Positions 23,908 through 32,753 of a stretch of DNA of 64,000 bases are shown piece by piece; positions within the stretch are counted from its first letter, which is position 1, and every line of letters begins with the position of its first letter. Location: NCBI GenBank assembly GCA_038040325.1, contig JBBPIM010000005.1:1-64000 (forward strand), read 5' to 3'. The notes below the pieces were generated by a model. It was not told where the DNA came from and ran no database searches. It saw only the letters and a program-made list of their open reading frames with translations. This DNA comes from Mayfieldus profundus. Its GTDB lineage: Bacteria > Actinomycetota > Thermoleophilia > Solirubrobacterales > 70-9. Position numbers and translations under genes: made by a program.

Positions 23908-24618
23908 CTAACTCCGAGTACCTGTCGGCACCTCCAACTCTAACGGGAGCTTTGCGATTCCGGCCTCGACTTCCGCATGACAGATTGCGCAGAGAAGCAC
24001 GCACTTTCTTGCTTCCGCACGCAGCTTGTCGATTGAGCGAGTGATCCCGCGGATCGACAGATTGAAGGACTTGGTCGCCGGATCCAAATGATGGAATTCG
24101 AGGGCCACCGGGCTGCGGTCATAACCGCAGATGGCGCACTGCCCTCCCGCCTCGGCGACGAGGATCCGCTTGACTTTGCGACGCCGACGAGCCACGGCCT
24201 CCGCGCGACACTTGACGCAGCGAACGCGATCCGGCTCGAGAACATGAGGCACGAGACCATGCTTTGAACACTCCCGGTCGATGCGCTTTAGGCCGACACG
24301 CCGAGCCTCTCGTGCCTCCGCGCGAAGCGCAGCCGGTTGCGTGCTGAGCCCATAACGCTTCAACCAGTAGCGAACGGTCGCGTCGCTGCGCTCCACTCGA
24401 TGCGCGATGCTCTCGATGGTCAAGCCCTCGGCGATTAGGTCTTCCAGCCCATGCTTTGTCAGCCCCCCACGTGAGGTGTGCTTATCAGCGCCCAGCGGTT
24501 TGAGGCCGTGCTTCCTCAACCAATAGCTCACCGTCGAGGCGCTCTTCCCAGTCCGAGCGGCCATATTGTCGAGCGAAAGGCCTGCGGCCAAGAACCGCTC
24601 TAGCAAGCCTTTTTCCAT
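23908..24618 (-). CDS. HNH endonuclease with two helix-turn-helix repeats
   Basis: 236 residues. Residues 1-40 and 50-90 are two related helix-turn-helix units (ARTGKSASTVSYWLRKHGL; HRVERSDATVRYWLKRYGL). A basic segment with CVKC follows. The HNH domain lies at 150-215: CAICGYDRSP, LEFHHLDP, CVLLCAICHAEVE, with the Cys pairs as the zinc site and HH/H as catalytic residues. The architecture fits a site-specific homing-type or defence nuclease. It sits alone between tRNA-Asn and dnaG. A perfect LexA-type box lies 35 bases upstream of the ATG. Confidence 0.85.
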   Translation of the reverse strand: MEKGLLERFLAAGLSLDNMAARTGKSASTVSYWLRKHGLKPLGADKHTSRGGLTKHGLEDLIAEGLTIESIAHRVERSDATVRYWLKRYGLSTQPAALRAEAREARRVGLKRIDRECSKHGLVPHVLEPDRVRCVKCRAEAVARRRRKVKRILVAEAGGQCAICGYDRSPVALEFHHLDPATKSFNLSIRGITRSIDKLRAEARKCVLLCAICHAEVEAGIAKLPLELEVPTGTRS

Positions 24619-24652
24619 GGGCTGATTGTCCCTGAGCCGTCGGATGGAAAAA

Positions 24653-24666
24653 CGAACATATGTTCG
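24653..24666. promoter_or_regulatory. LexA-type SOS box
   Basis: CGAACATATGTTCG is a perfect 14-base palindrome and matches the known Gram-positive LexA box. It lies upstream of the HNH gene and 3' of dnaG, so the HNH gene is the only plausible target. Confidence 0.75.
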
Positions 24667-24714
24667 TACAAAGGACGCGCGGTTCGTGACGAAATCCGAA
24701 CGCCCGCGAAGCTT

Positions 24715-26493
24715 CTAGCCCCCCACCCGCTCCGCACCCCGTATCCGCTTCTCGACCCCGGCCCGCTCGCGGCTCAGCTCGGCACGGGCCGCGTCGTCGC
24801 CCTTCTCCCCGGCCTCGGCGATCTGATCCTCGATCCGCCGCTGCTCGAGCTGAAGGAAGTTCAGTTCCATCGCCCGCTTCGAGGCCGGCTCGCGCTCCGC
24901 CGCGATCACCAGCTCGGTCATCAGCGACACCAGCTCGTCGTCCTCCCGCGGCAGGCCGGCAAGGGGCTCGTCGAGGTTCCCCTCCAGCCACTCCAGCGCC
25001 CGCGCCGCGACTGGCGAGCTCAGATGCTCCGGCGTCAGCCGCACCAGCAATTCCCGTCCCGCCTTCGGCTCGGCGATGCACATCGCCATCAGCGCCCGCT
25101 CGCGCATCTCGCGCGGCGTCAGGACCGCTGAAGCAGCCGGCGACGCCCGCGCGGAAGCAGGGTTCGGGTCGCTCGTCTTCTCATCACCCCGTAGCGGTGC
25201 GCTCGCAACCCGTCCCATCACCATTGCCGGCTCCATGTCCAACCGCTCGGCAACCCGCCGCACCTGCTCGTCCCGGCTCGCCGTCTCCCCCATTCCCTTC
25301 AGCACCGGAGCGATGTCATTCATTGCCCGGTCGCGCTCGGACGGCGAGGAGCGGTCGGTGACTTCCAGTACCAGCCCTATCTGGAACACCGGCAGGTCCA
25401 CCGCTTCATCCACCAGTGCGCGGAACCGCTGCGCTCCGCCGTCCTCGCCCATCATCTGTGCCGGGTCCTCCCCCGCAGGCATCGCCGCCACCCGCAGCCG
25501 CATCTTCCGATCGCCGGCGACCCGCTGCGCGCGCAGCATCGCCTCCTGTCCGGACTGGTCCGCGTCCAGAGCCAGCACGACCTCCTCGACCTGCCCCGAG
25601 AGCATCGCGACCTGCTCAACCGTGATCGCCGTGCCCATCACCCCCACGCTCTCCTCGATCTCCGCCTGGTGCAGCGCCAGCACATCCGTGTAGCCCTCGA
25701 CCACCACCGCCCGCCCGCCCCGCGCAATAGCCCCGCGGGCCCGATCTATCCCGTACAGCGTCTCGCTCTTTCTGTACAGCTCCCCCTCCGCCGAGTTGAC
25801 GTACTTCGCGCCCTGCTCGGAGCGCATCGCCCGCGCCCCGAACCCCAACACCCGCCCGCGCGCGTCGCGCACCGGGAAGATGATCCGCTCCCTGAACCGG
25901 TCGTACACACCGCCGCCCCGCCCGCGCTGCACCAGCCCGACCGCGCGCAGCTCATCGACCGTGAACCCCGCCCGCTGCCCACGCGTCAGCACCTGGTCCC
26001 AGGCGCTCGGCGCATAGCCGACGGCGAACCCGCGCAACACCTCCTCCCCCAGGCCGCGCTCGGCCAGATACGCCCGCGCCTTCGCAGCCTCGTCCGACTC
26101 CCACAGGTAGGTGGCGTAGAACGCCGCCGTCCGCTGCAGCAGCTCCCTCAGCCTCTCGCGCCGCTTGCGGGCCGCCTCCGCCTTCGGGTCCTCGCGCTCG
26201 CGCCGCACCTCCACCCCGTAGCGCTCGGCCAGCAGCTCGATCGCCTCGGGGAAGTCCACCCCGTCCTTCTCCTGCACGAAGCGGATCACGTCGCCCCCCG
26301 CCTGGCAACCGAAGCAGTGGTACAGCTTCGCCGCCGGATCGACGGAGAACGATGGCGTGCGCTCCTCGTGGAACGGGCACAGCCCCACCATCCGCGCACC
26401 CTGACGCCGCAGGTCGGTGTGCGCGCTCACGATCTCCACGATGTCCGCTGCCTGGCGGACGCGCTCGATCGTCTCGTGGGAGAACTGCGCCAT
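24715..26493 (-). CDS. dnaG: DNA primase
   Basis: 592 residues. N-terminal zinc-binding domain (CPFHEERTPSF, YHCFGCQAGG; residues 39-66), RNA polymerase core/TOPRIM (YGVEVRRE, GFGARAM, VVVEGYTDVLALHQA with EGYTD, ALDADQSGQEA) and a helical C-terminal helicase-binding region from about 430. It makes RNA primers for the replisome. The normal dnaG-rpoD neighbourhood is absent; rpoD is not in the window. dgt lies directly upstream on the same strand. Confidence 0.96.
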   Translation of the reverse strand: MAQFSHETIERVRQAADIVEIVSAHTDLRRQGARMVGLCPFHEERTPSFSVDPAAKLYHCFGCQAGGDVIRFVQEKDGVDFPEAIELLAERYGVEVRREREDPKAEAARKRRERLRELLQRTAAFYATYLWESDEAAKARAYLAERGLGEEVLRGFAVGYAPSAWDQVLTRGQRAGFTVDELRAVGLVQRGRGGGVYDRFRERIIFPVRDARGRVLGFGARAMRSEQGAKYVNSAEGELYRKSETLYGIDRARGAIARGGRAVVVEGYTDVLALHQAEIEESVGVMGTAITVEQVAMLSGQVEEVVLALDADQSGQEAMLRAQRVAGDRKMRLRVAAMPAGEDPAQMMGEDGGAQRFRALVDEAVDLPVFQIGLVLEVTDRSSPSERDRAMNDIAPVLKGMGETASRDEQVRRVAERLDMEPAMVMGRVASAPLRGDEKTSDPNPASARASPAASAVLTPREMRERALMAMCIAEPKAGRELLVRLTPEHLSSPVAARALEWLEGNLDEPLAGLPREDDELVSLMTELVIAAEREPASKRAMELNFLQLEQRRIEDQIAEAGEKGDDAARAELSRERAGVEKRIRGAERVGG

Positions 26494-26566
26494 CGCTATT
26501 GACCGAGGCTAGCCGCTGCGCCCCCCGGCGTGGCCGCGACTCCCGCAGTACCGGCCGGACACCCGC

Positions 26567-27568
26567 TCAAAACCGCGTCTCCTCCGGAATCGCCAGCTCC
26601 CTAAACTTGGCGATGCAGAAGCGGTCGGTCATCCCGGCGATGTAGTCGGTCACCCGTTGGCACGGATCCGCGCCCGGGCCCAGCACCGGAACCTCCCCGG
26701 GCTGCTCCATGTAGTGGTCGAACAGGCCCCGCAGCGTGCGCTTCACCCGCTCGTTCTCCCTGCGCGCGGCCGGCCCCAGATACACCCGGTCGAACATGAA
26801 CTTGCGCAGGCGCAGCATCGCCCCACCCACCTCCTCGCTCTGGACGATGTCCCCGGCCTCGGCCGAGCGCTCGACGATGTCGCTCACCAGCCTGTCGATC
26901 CGCTTCGCGCCGGTCGGCCCCAGCAGCTCGATCTCGGCCGCCGGCAGGTCCCGCGGCGCCAGGATTTCGGCCCGCAGGGCGTCGTCGATGTCGTGGTTGA
27001 TGTAGGCCACCCGGTCGACCAGCTTCACGATCCGCCCCTCCAGCGTCGCCGGCTTGTTCGAACCGGTGTGATTGATGATCCCGTCGCGCACCTGCTCGGT
27101 CAGGTTCAGCCCGCGCCCCTCGCGCTCCAGCACATCGACCACTCGCAGCGAGTGCTCGTTGTGCTTGAAGCCGGTGCCGCACCGCTCGCGCAGCGCCTCG
27201 TCCAGCGCCTCCTCTCCGATGTGCCCGAACGGCGGGTGCCCCAAGTCGTGGCCGAGCCCGATCGCCTCGGTCAGGTCCTCGTTCAGCCCCAGCGCCCGCG
27301 CCACCGTGCGCGAGATCCCCGAAGCCTCGAGCGTGTGCGTGAGTCGGGTCCGGTAGTGGTCGCCCTCCGGCGCGATGAACACCTGGGTCTTGTGCTTGAG
27401 CCGCCGGAACGCCTTCGAATGAACGATGCGATCACGGTCGCGCTGAAACGGCGTGCGGACCGGGCTGTCCGGCTCCTCTTCCCGGCGACGCGCAGGATAG
27501 GACGGCGTGCCGAGCTCGGAATTGAACTCCGCCTCCCAGGCGCGAACGCGCTCCTCAACGGATCTCAC
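26567..27568 (-). CDS. dgt: Deoxyguanosinetriphosphate triphosphohydrolase-like protein
   Basis: 333 residues, normal for the short dGTPase-like class. HD-domain metal ligands are seen in TRLTHTLEAS, GHDLGHPPFGHIGEEAL (residues about 105-121) and AYINHDIDDA. It hydrolyses dNTPs to nucleosides and triphosphate, so it controls the dNTP pool. Same strand and just upstream of dnaG, as in other Actinobacteria, which links dNTP pool control with replication. Confidence 0.93.
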   Translation of the reverse strand: MRSVEERVRAWEAEFNSELGTPSYPARRREEEPDSPVRTPFQRDRDRIVHSKAFRRLKHKTQVFIAPEGDHYRTRLTHTLEASGISRTVARALGLNEDLTEAIGLGHDLGHPPFGHIGEEALDEALRERCGTGFKHNEHSLRVVDVLEREGRGLNLTEQVRDGIINHTGSNKPATLEGRIVKLVDRVAYINHDIDDALRAEILAPRDLPAAEIELLGPTGAKRIDRLVSDIVERSAEAGDIVQSEEVGGAMLRLRKFMFDRVYLGPAARRENERVKRTLRGLFDHYMEQPGEVPVLGPGADPCQRVTDYIAGMTDRFCIAKFRELAIPEETRF

Positions 27569-27612
27569 GGGGTTGCCGCCTGCACGGGCCGATTCTAAAT
27601 AGGCTCAGGGCC

Positions 27613-28380
27613 GTGCCCCAGACTGCCCTGGTCACAGGCGCCTCGTCCGGAATCGGCGAGCAGTTCGCACGCGCCCTGGCGCGGCGCGGGAACGAGCTGG
27701 TGCTGGTCGCGCGGCGGCGCGAGCGACTCGAGGAGCTGGCCGCAGACCTGCCGGTGCAGGCGCACGTGGTCACCTGCGACCTCGCCACCGAGGCTGATCA
27801 GCTCTCCGCCAGGGTCGCCGAGCTGGGCGTCGAGGTCGACCTGCTCGTCAACAACGCCGGCTTCGGCCTCTGGGGCCGCTTCCTCGACCTCGACCCCGAG
27901 CGCGACGCGGCCCAGGTGCGGGTCAACTGCGAGGCCGTCGTCACGCTCACCCACGCCTTCCTGCCGGCGATGGTCGAGCGGCGCCGCGGGGGCGTCATCG
28001 TCGTCGCCTCTACCGCCGGCATGCAGCCGATCCCCTATCAGACCGTCTACGCGGCGACCAAGGCGTTCGCGCTCAGCTTTACCGAGGCACTGCACACCGA
28101 GCTGCGCGGCACCGGCGTGCGCGTGCTCGCCGTCAACCCCGGACCCGTGCTGACCGAATGGCAGCAGGTGGCCGGCTACGACGAGTCGGAGGGGTCAGGG
28201 TTCGTCCCCGGCGAGATCTCCCCGGAGCAGGTCGTCGAGGAGTCGCTCGCCTCCTACGACCGCGGCCGCCGCTCTGTCGTGCCTGGGCGCCTGATGCGGA
28301 TGATGATTCGCGGCTCCAAGCTCGGCCCGCGAGCAGCACAGCTCCGCATCACCGAGCGGATCTACCGCCCAAAGCGCTAG
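27613..28380 (+). CDS. Short-chain dehydrogenase/reductase
   Basis: 255 residues from GTG 27613. TGASSGIG (residue 8) cofactor loop, NNAGFG, active-site STAGM and YAATKAF. The pattern VLVARRRERLEELA and VNPGPVLTEW resembles the DltE/YqjQ-like subgroup acting on acyl or steroid-like substrates; the substrate is unknown. TAGGCT ends 7 bases before the GTG without a Shine-Dalgarno, so a leaderless start is likely. Divergent from dgt. Confidence 0.9.
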   Translation: MPQTALVTGASSGIGEQFARALARRGNELVLVARRRERLEELAADLPVQAHVVTCDLATEADQLSARVAELGVEVDLLVNNAGFGLWGRFLDLDPERDAAQVRVNCEAVVTLTHAFLPAMVERRRGGVIVVASTAGMQPIPYQTVYAATKAFALSFTEALHTELRGTGVRVLAVNPGPVLTEWQQVAGYDESEGSGFVPGEISPEQVVEESLASYDRGRRSVVPGRLMRMMIRGSKLGPRAAQLRITERIYRPKR

Positions 28381-28389
28381 CCGGGCTAC

Positions 28390-29106
28390 TCACGCCACCG
28401 CGCGCAGCCGCACGTGCGCATGGTGCTCGAGGGTCTCCCCCACCGCACGCTCGGCCTGACGCAGCGCCCGCTCGCCCGCGGCCGGCGCCTCGGCCAGCGG
28501 CCGGCTCAGCGCCTCGACCATGAACTCGTGCGCCTCAGCCGACAGCTCGAACGAGCCGCCCTCGCAGCTCTGACACACCACCCCCCCCGCGGCGCCCGAG
28601 AAGCCGCTGAGATGCTCGGCCTCGCCACAGCGCGCACAGGAGGCCAGCTCCGGCGCGAAGCCGGCGGCGAGCGCCAGCTTGAGCCGGAAGGCGAGAGCAG
28701 TGGCGGGCTCGGCGGCTCCCTCCCCTGTGTCGAGCACCGCCAGGTAACGGCACAGCAGGTTGTAGGCGGCGGGGTTGGCCTCGGCCGCATCGAGCAGCCG
28801 CAGCACCGCGTCACAGGCCCGCGCCGCGGCGCTGAGCGAGGAAAAGCCCTGGCGCAGGCGCGGATATCCCTCCACGGTGGCCGCCGAGGTCACCGTCGCC
28901 AGCTCCCCGCGGCCCTCGTGCAAGATTAGGTCGAGCCTGAAGAACGGCTCCAGCCTGCCGCCGAAGCGTGAGCGCGGCCGCCGCGACCCTTTTGCGATCG
29001 CGCCGATCCGGCCCCGCTGGGCGCTGTAGATGTGCAGGATGCGGTCCGCCTCGCCGAAGCGGATGCTGCGCAGGACCACGCCCTCGGTCTTGAAGCTGCC
29101 GGCCAT
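28390..29106 (-). CDS. recO: DNA repair protein RecO
   Basis: 238 residues from ATG 29106. N-terminal OB fold (FKTEGVVLRSIRFGEADRIL, GRIGAIAKGSRRPRSRFGGRL), helical centre, and a C-terminal four-Cys zinc site (CARCG ... CQSC, residues about 150-178). RecO loads RecA on SSB-coated DNA in the RecFOR pathway. The start is chosen over an in-frame ATG 15 bases upstream because the family begins a few residues before the OB strand. Confidence 0.92.
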   Translation of the reverse strand: MAGSFKTEGVVLRSIRFGEADRILHIYSAQRGRIGAIAKGSRRPRSRFGGRLEPFFRLDLILHEGRGELATVTSAATVEGYPRLRQGFSSLSAAARACDAVLRLLDAAEANPAAYNLLCRYLAVLDTGEGAAEPATALAFRLKLALAAGFAPELASCARCGEAEHLSGFSGAAGGVVCQSCEGGSFELSAEAHEFMVEALSRPLAEAPAAGERALRQAERAVGETLEHHAHVRLRAVA

Positions 29107-29180
29107 CGAACGCCTGAGCATCGCGCCGCCGGCGGACGGCAACGAGCAACGAGTCCGGCGAGGTTCAATTGAGAGCGACC

Positions 29181-29216
29181 GAAGGGTTTTGGCCCCTATA
29201 GGGGCCAAAAGCCTTC
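29181..29216. terminator. 36-bp near-perfect palindrome, likely terminator
   Basis: TTTTGGCCCC-TATA-GGGGCCAAAA extended by GAAGG/CCTTC with one unpaired position on each side. It lies between the stop of the S58 peptidase gene and recO on the same strand. No U-tract, as is usual in Actinobacteria. Confidence 0.55.
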
Positions 29217-29247
29217 AGCCGTTGGCCGCTGACTCCGCCGAACCTCC

Positions 29248-30174
29248 CTAGGCCGCCGAGCGCACCGCGTCGCGGATCGCGGCCGCCGTCACCGTCGCCG
29301 CGATCGTCCCCACCGCGATCGCCGCGAAGCGGTCGCCCTCGCCCTGCCCGGACGCGAGGCAGAAGGCGACGTCGCCATCTACATCGGAGAAGACCGGGTC
29401 CACCGCCCGCGCCACGCCTCCGCTCGCCATCCGCGCGACCCGGGCGCAGGTCGCCCGGCCCAGCGCCGCGTCGGTCATCACGCAGACCAGCGTCGTGTTG
29501 CGCTCCTCGACCCGCGTCCAGTCGGGCGCTCCCTTCATCTCCGCGATCGCCTCGGCGGTGGAGCACATCTGGCCGTCATCGTCGCGCGGCCCGGCCAGGA
29601 CGCCGCCGTCCTCTCCGAGGATGTCGCCGAAGCCGTTGGCGACGGCAAGCGCCGCGACGGTTTCGCCCCGGCCGCTGCGCGCCGCCGCGTAGCCGATGCC
29701 GGCGGAGGTGGCACGGTCCCGGCCGAACAGCTTGCCGACCGCCGTGCCGGTTCCGGCACCGACGCGGCCACGCTCGGGAACGCCCCCGGCCGCCGCCTCG
29801 CACGCGGCGTAGCCCTGGTCGGGCCCGGGTCGCACCGACGGATCCCCCGCCGTCAGGTCGTAGACCACCGCGGCGGGCACGATCGGGACGGGCCCGCCCG
29901 GGGTCGGATGCCCGCGGCCCTGCTGCTCCAGCCAGCGGGCGGCTCCGTCGGCGGCGGCCAGGCCGAAGGCGCTGCCGCCGGCGAGCACTACAGCGCTCAC
30001 CTCGTGCGCGCCCGAGAGGGGGCCGACGACGTCGGTCTCGCGCGTGCCGGGCCCCCCGCCGCGGACGTCCACGCCGCCGCGCGTGCCGGGCGGCGGGAGC
30101 ACCACCGTGCAGCCGGTCGCCGCCTCGGCGTCTGTCCAGTGGCCGACGGCGAAATCCGCCGGCAGCTCGATCAT
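29248..30174 (-). CDS. P1/S58-family (DmpA-like) peptidase
   Basis: 308 residues, ATG 30174 overlapping the mutM stop (ATGA). The fold signature GPLSGAHEVSAVVLAGGSAFGL and GRVGAGTGTAVGK is typical of the self-cleaving DmpA/BapA aminopeptidase group. RNTTLVCVMTDAALG, near residue 236, holds the Asn-Thr where the precursor would cleave, leaving Thr as nucleophile (Ser in DmpA). Members trim N-terminal or beta-amino acids. Third gene of a unit lipoprotein-mutM-peptidase. Confidence 0.88.
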   Translation of the reverse strand: MIELPADFAVGHWTDAEAATGCTVVLPPPGTRGGVDVRGGGPGTRETDVVGPLSGAHEVSAVVLAGGSAFGLAAADGAARWLEQQGRGHPTPGGPVPIVPAAVVYDLTAGDPSVRPGPDQGYAACEAAAGGVPERGRVGAGTGTAVGKLFGRDRATSAGIGYAAARSGRGETVAALAVANGFGDILGEDGGVLAGPRDDDGQMCSTAEAIAEMKGAPDWTRVEERNTTLVCVMTDAALGRATCARVARMASGGVARAVDPVFSDVDGDVAFCLASGQGEGDRFAAIAVGTIAATVTAAAIRDAVRSAA

Positions 30175-31070
30175 CGGCGCGGCCGGCGCCGCCGCGGACG
30201 CCGCCTCAGCCTTACCTGGCATTGCGGGCAGTAGTAGGTGGAGCGGCCGCCGATCAGGATCCGGGCGATCGGCTCGCCACATCGCGGGCATGGCTCGCCC
30301 TCCCGAGTGTGGACGAGAAACTCCTCCTGCATCGACCCTCGCTCACCGCGGGAGTCGCGGTAATCGTCGATCGAGGCACCGCCGCCGTCGATCCCGGCTG
30401 CAAGCGCCTCCACCACACCGCTGCGCAGCGCCTCGAGGTGCTCCGGCTTCATCGATCCCGCCGGGGACAGCGGGTGCAGCCGGGCGCGAAACAGGGCCTC
30501 GTCGGCGTAGATGTTCCCCACACCGGCGATCCCCGACTGGTCCAGCAGGAAGGACTTGAGCGGCACCGTCCGCCCGGCCGCGATCCGCTCCAGCGCCTCG
30601 ACGGTGAAATCGCCGGACAGCGGCTCGATCCCGACCCGCCCTGCGAAGCGGGCATCGAGCTGGTCGTCGCGCAGCAGCAAGGCCTCGCCGAAGCGGCGCG
30701 CGTCGCTGAACCGCAGCTCGCGTCCGTCGTCGAGCCGAAAGCGCGCTCGCAGGTAACGATCCTCCGACGCCGGCTGGTACACGCGCGGGTCCACGGCCGC
30801 GACCAGCCCCTCCCGGTCGACGAGCAGCAGGTTCCCGGTCATGCGCAGGTGCATGACCAGCGTGTCGCCCCCGTCGAGCGCCATCAGCAGGTACTTGCCG
30901 CGGCGTCTCAGCCCGGCGATCGTCCGACCGCTGACCTCGCGCTCCAGCCGCCTGGGAGCGACCGGCCGCGACCAGCGATCGTCGAGCACCTCGAGGCGTT
31001 CGACGCGGCGCCCCAGCAGCTCCGGCTCGAGCTGGCGGCGGATCGTCTCCACCTCGGGCAGCTCGGGCAT
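30171..31070 (-). CDS. mutM: Formamidopyrimidine-DNA glycosylase
   Basis: 299 residues. Starts MPELPEVETI, so the catalytic Pro2 and Glu3 are present. The conserved Lys lies in LRRRGKYLLMAL, the helix-two-turn-helix in GVGNIYADEALFRARLHP, and the zinc finger in CPRCGEPIARI and YYCPQCQ. It removes 8-oxoguanine and FapyG. The end is an unusual Arg run (RLRRRPRRRRPRR) that extends past the finger and may add nonspecific DNA affinity. ATG overlaps the stop of the lipoprotein gene upstream (TGATG). Confidence 0.95.
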   Translation of the reverse strand: MPELPEVETIRRQLEPELLGRRVERLEVLDDRWSRPVAPRRLEREVSGRTIAGLRRRGKYLLMALDGGDTLVMHLRMTGNLLLVDREGLVAAVDPRVYQPASEDRYLRARFRLDDGRELRFSDARRFGEALLLRDDQLDARFAGRVGIEPLSGDFTVEALERIAAGRTVPLKSFLLDQSGIAGVGNIYADEALFRARLHPLSPAGSMKPEHLEALRSGVVEALAAGIDGGGASIDDYRDSRGERGSMQEEFLVHTREGEPCPRCGEPIARILIGGRSTYYCPQCQVRLRRRPRRRRPRR

Positions 31071-31657
31071 CAGCTGCTTCCCGGTGGACCCTCGAGCAGT
31101 CCGGCCAGCCTGATCGTCGCCAGCAGCGGCTCGAACGCGATCGTGTTCGCCCGCTCGAACGCCTCCGGCGTCGCATAGGCGTCGACCACGTACTCCGCCG
31201 CGCCCTTGTAGACGTGGACGCTGCGCGTCATCACCCTTTGGCCTCCGACCCTGCCGCGGCCGACGATCTCCACCGCCGGAGCGTCATCCACCTCAGTGAT
31301 CCTGCTGCTATCGACCTCAAATCCCGGCGCCCGTTCACGTAGCGAGCGCAGCAGGCGCTGGCGCGACGCCTCTACGCCGGCCTCATCGCCCGGGAGGTCG
31401 GTGCGGGGATACGAGTAGACCGCGGCCACCGCCTTGCCGGAGGAGATCTGGGCGACCTCGGGAAAGCCCCCGCTGCTGACCGTCCAGGTGCTGGGACGGC
31501 CGAAGCTGACATCGCCCGACGCGCTCGAGTAGCTGATGAAGTTGGTCGGCGGTCCAATCCTCTCGAGCCCGCTGGGGCGGGCGCGCTCGTTGCCGCAGGC
31601 GGCCAGCAGCGGCGCCAGCACCAGCAGCGCCGCGCAGGCTAGAAGGCGTGGTCTCAC
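31070..31657 (-). CDS. Lipoprotein of unknown function
   Basis: 195 residues from GTG 31657. Signal peptide with lipobox PLLAAC at residues 16-21. The mature part (FISYSSASGDVSFGRPSTWTV, AVYSYPRTDLP, VHVYKGAAEYVVDAYAT, FERANTIAFEPLLATI) resembles PsbP/LpqN-like folds in which a bulky extracellular domain handles hydrophobic ligands. The stop overlaps mutM, an odd functional pairing. Confidence 0.75.
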   Translation of the reverse strand: MRPRLLACAALLVLAPLLAACGNERARPSGLERIGPPTNFISYSSASGDVSFGRPSTWTVSSGGFPEVAQISSGKAVAAVYSYPRTDLPGDEAGVEASRQRLLRSLRERAPGFEVDSSRITEVDDAPAVEIVGRGRVGGQRVMTRSVHVYKGAAEYVVDAYATPEAFERANTIAFEPLLATIRLAGLLEGPPGSS

Positions 31658-31718
31658 CGACCCGTTCTATCAAGGCCACGTGCTCGCCCCGCGGGCACGG
31701 TGGGGCCCGGGGGGGCGC

Positions 31719-32684
31719 TCAGTGCGCGACCGCTCTCGGGTGCGCCCGGAAGTAGACCTCCTTGAGCTGCTCCCCGGAGAGGTGCGTGTACATCTGGGTG
31801 GTGGAGATGTCCGCGTGCCCGAGCATCTCCTGCACGGCACGCAGGTCGCAGCCACCGGCCAGCAGGTGGGTCGCGAAGCTGTGCCGCAGGGTGTGCGGGC
31901 TCATCCGCCCGTCCAGGCCGGCGGTGCGCGCGTTGCGCTGCACGATCTTGTAGAGGCCCTGCCGAGTCAGTGGCCCGCCGCGGAAGTTGACGAACAGCTT
32001 TGGCTCGCTGCGTTCGCCGACCAGCTCGGGGCGCCCCGACCGCAGGTAGGCCTTGACTGCGGCCACCGCCTTGCTACCCAGCGGGACGAGCCGCTCCTTG
32101 GAGCCCTTGCCGTGCGCCCGCAGGAAGCCGTGCCCGAGGTCGATGTCGGACAGCTCCAGGCCGATCGTCTCCGATGCGCGCAGACCGCACGCATACATCA
32201 CCTCGAGCATGGCGCGGTCGCGAAGCGCCGTCGGCTCGGCCCCCCGTGGGGCGGCCAGCAGGCGCTTGACCTCGGAGTAGTTGAGGACCTGGGGAAGCTT
32301 GCGCGCTCGGCGCGGCGCGCTGAGCCCCGCGGTCGGGTCGTCGGCCACCAGCTCCTCACGCCGCAGGTGCTTGTAGAAGGAGCGAAGGCATGCGGCCTTG
32401 CGGTGAATCGTGGACGCCGAGCAGGGCGGCCTGCCGTTGCCGGTGGCCAGGTCGGCGAGAAACTCGGAGACGTCGGTGGGACCGGCCGAGAGTGCGTCCG
32501 CGCCGTGCTCCTCGAGGAACTGCCCGTACTGGAGCAGGTCGGTGCGGTAGGCGTTCAGCGTGTTGCGCGACAGGCCGCGCTCCAGCTCCAGATATGCGAG
32601 GAAGTCGAGCACGAGGCCTTCGAAGCGGGCGCTGACAGGGCTCCTCTCGGCGCTCTGCTTCTCTTCTACGGCAGTCGGGTTCAT
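31719..32684 (-). CDS. xerD: Tyrosine recombinase XerD-like
   Basis: 321 residues. N-terminal SAM-like domain (FLAYLELERGLSRNTLNAY) and catalytic domain with Arg in CGLRASE, Lys in GKGSKERLV, HTLRHSFATHLL (His-x-x-Arg), LGHADISTTQMYTH (His and Tyr nucleophile). This resolves chromosome dimers at dif. Position beside the NUDIX gene and near pyrG is the actinobacterial xerD context, so it is a housekeeping recombinase rather than an island integrase. Confidence 0.92.
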   Translation of the reverse strand: MNPTAVEEKQSAERSPVSARFEGLVLDFLAYLELERGLSRNTLNAYRTDLLQYGQFLEEHGADALSAGPTDVSEFLADLATGNGRPPCSASTIHRKAACLRSFYKHLRREELVADDPTAGLSAPRRARKLPQVLNYSEVKRLLAAPRGAEPTALRDRAMLEVMYACGLRASETIGLELSDIDLGHGFLRAHGKGSKERLVPLGSKAVAAVKAYLRSGRPELVGERSEPKLFVNFRGGPLTRQGLYKIVQRNARTAGLDGRMSPHTLRHSFATHLLAGGCDLRAVQEMLGHADISTTQMYTHLSGEQLKEVYFRAHPRAVAH

Positions 32685-32753
32685 GCCGCCCCGTTCGGCG
32701 AGGCGCCACCTTCCCCTTGCCGCGCAAGGCGGGTACCAGCTGCGCCCCGCGGC

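Noticed and set aside
31719..32684. xerD as the integrase responsible for the islands
   Set aside because: It sits in the conserved pyrG-NUDIX-xerD context and has the housekeeping XerD pattern; island integrases are longer and end differently.
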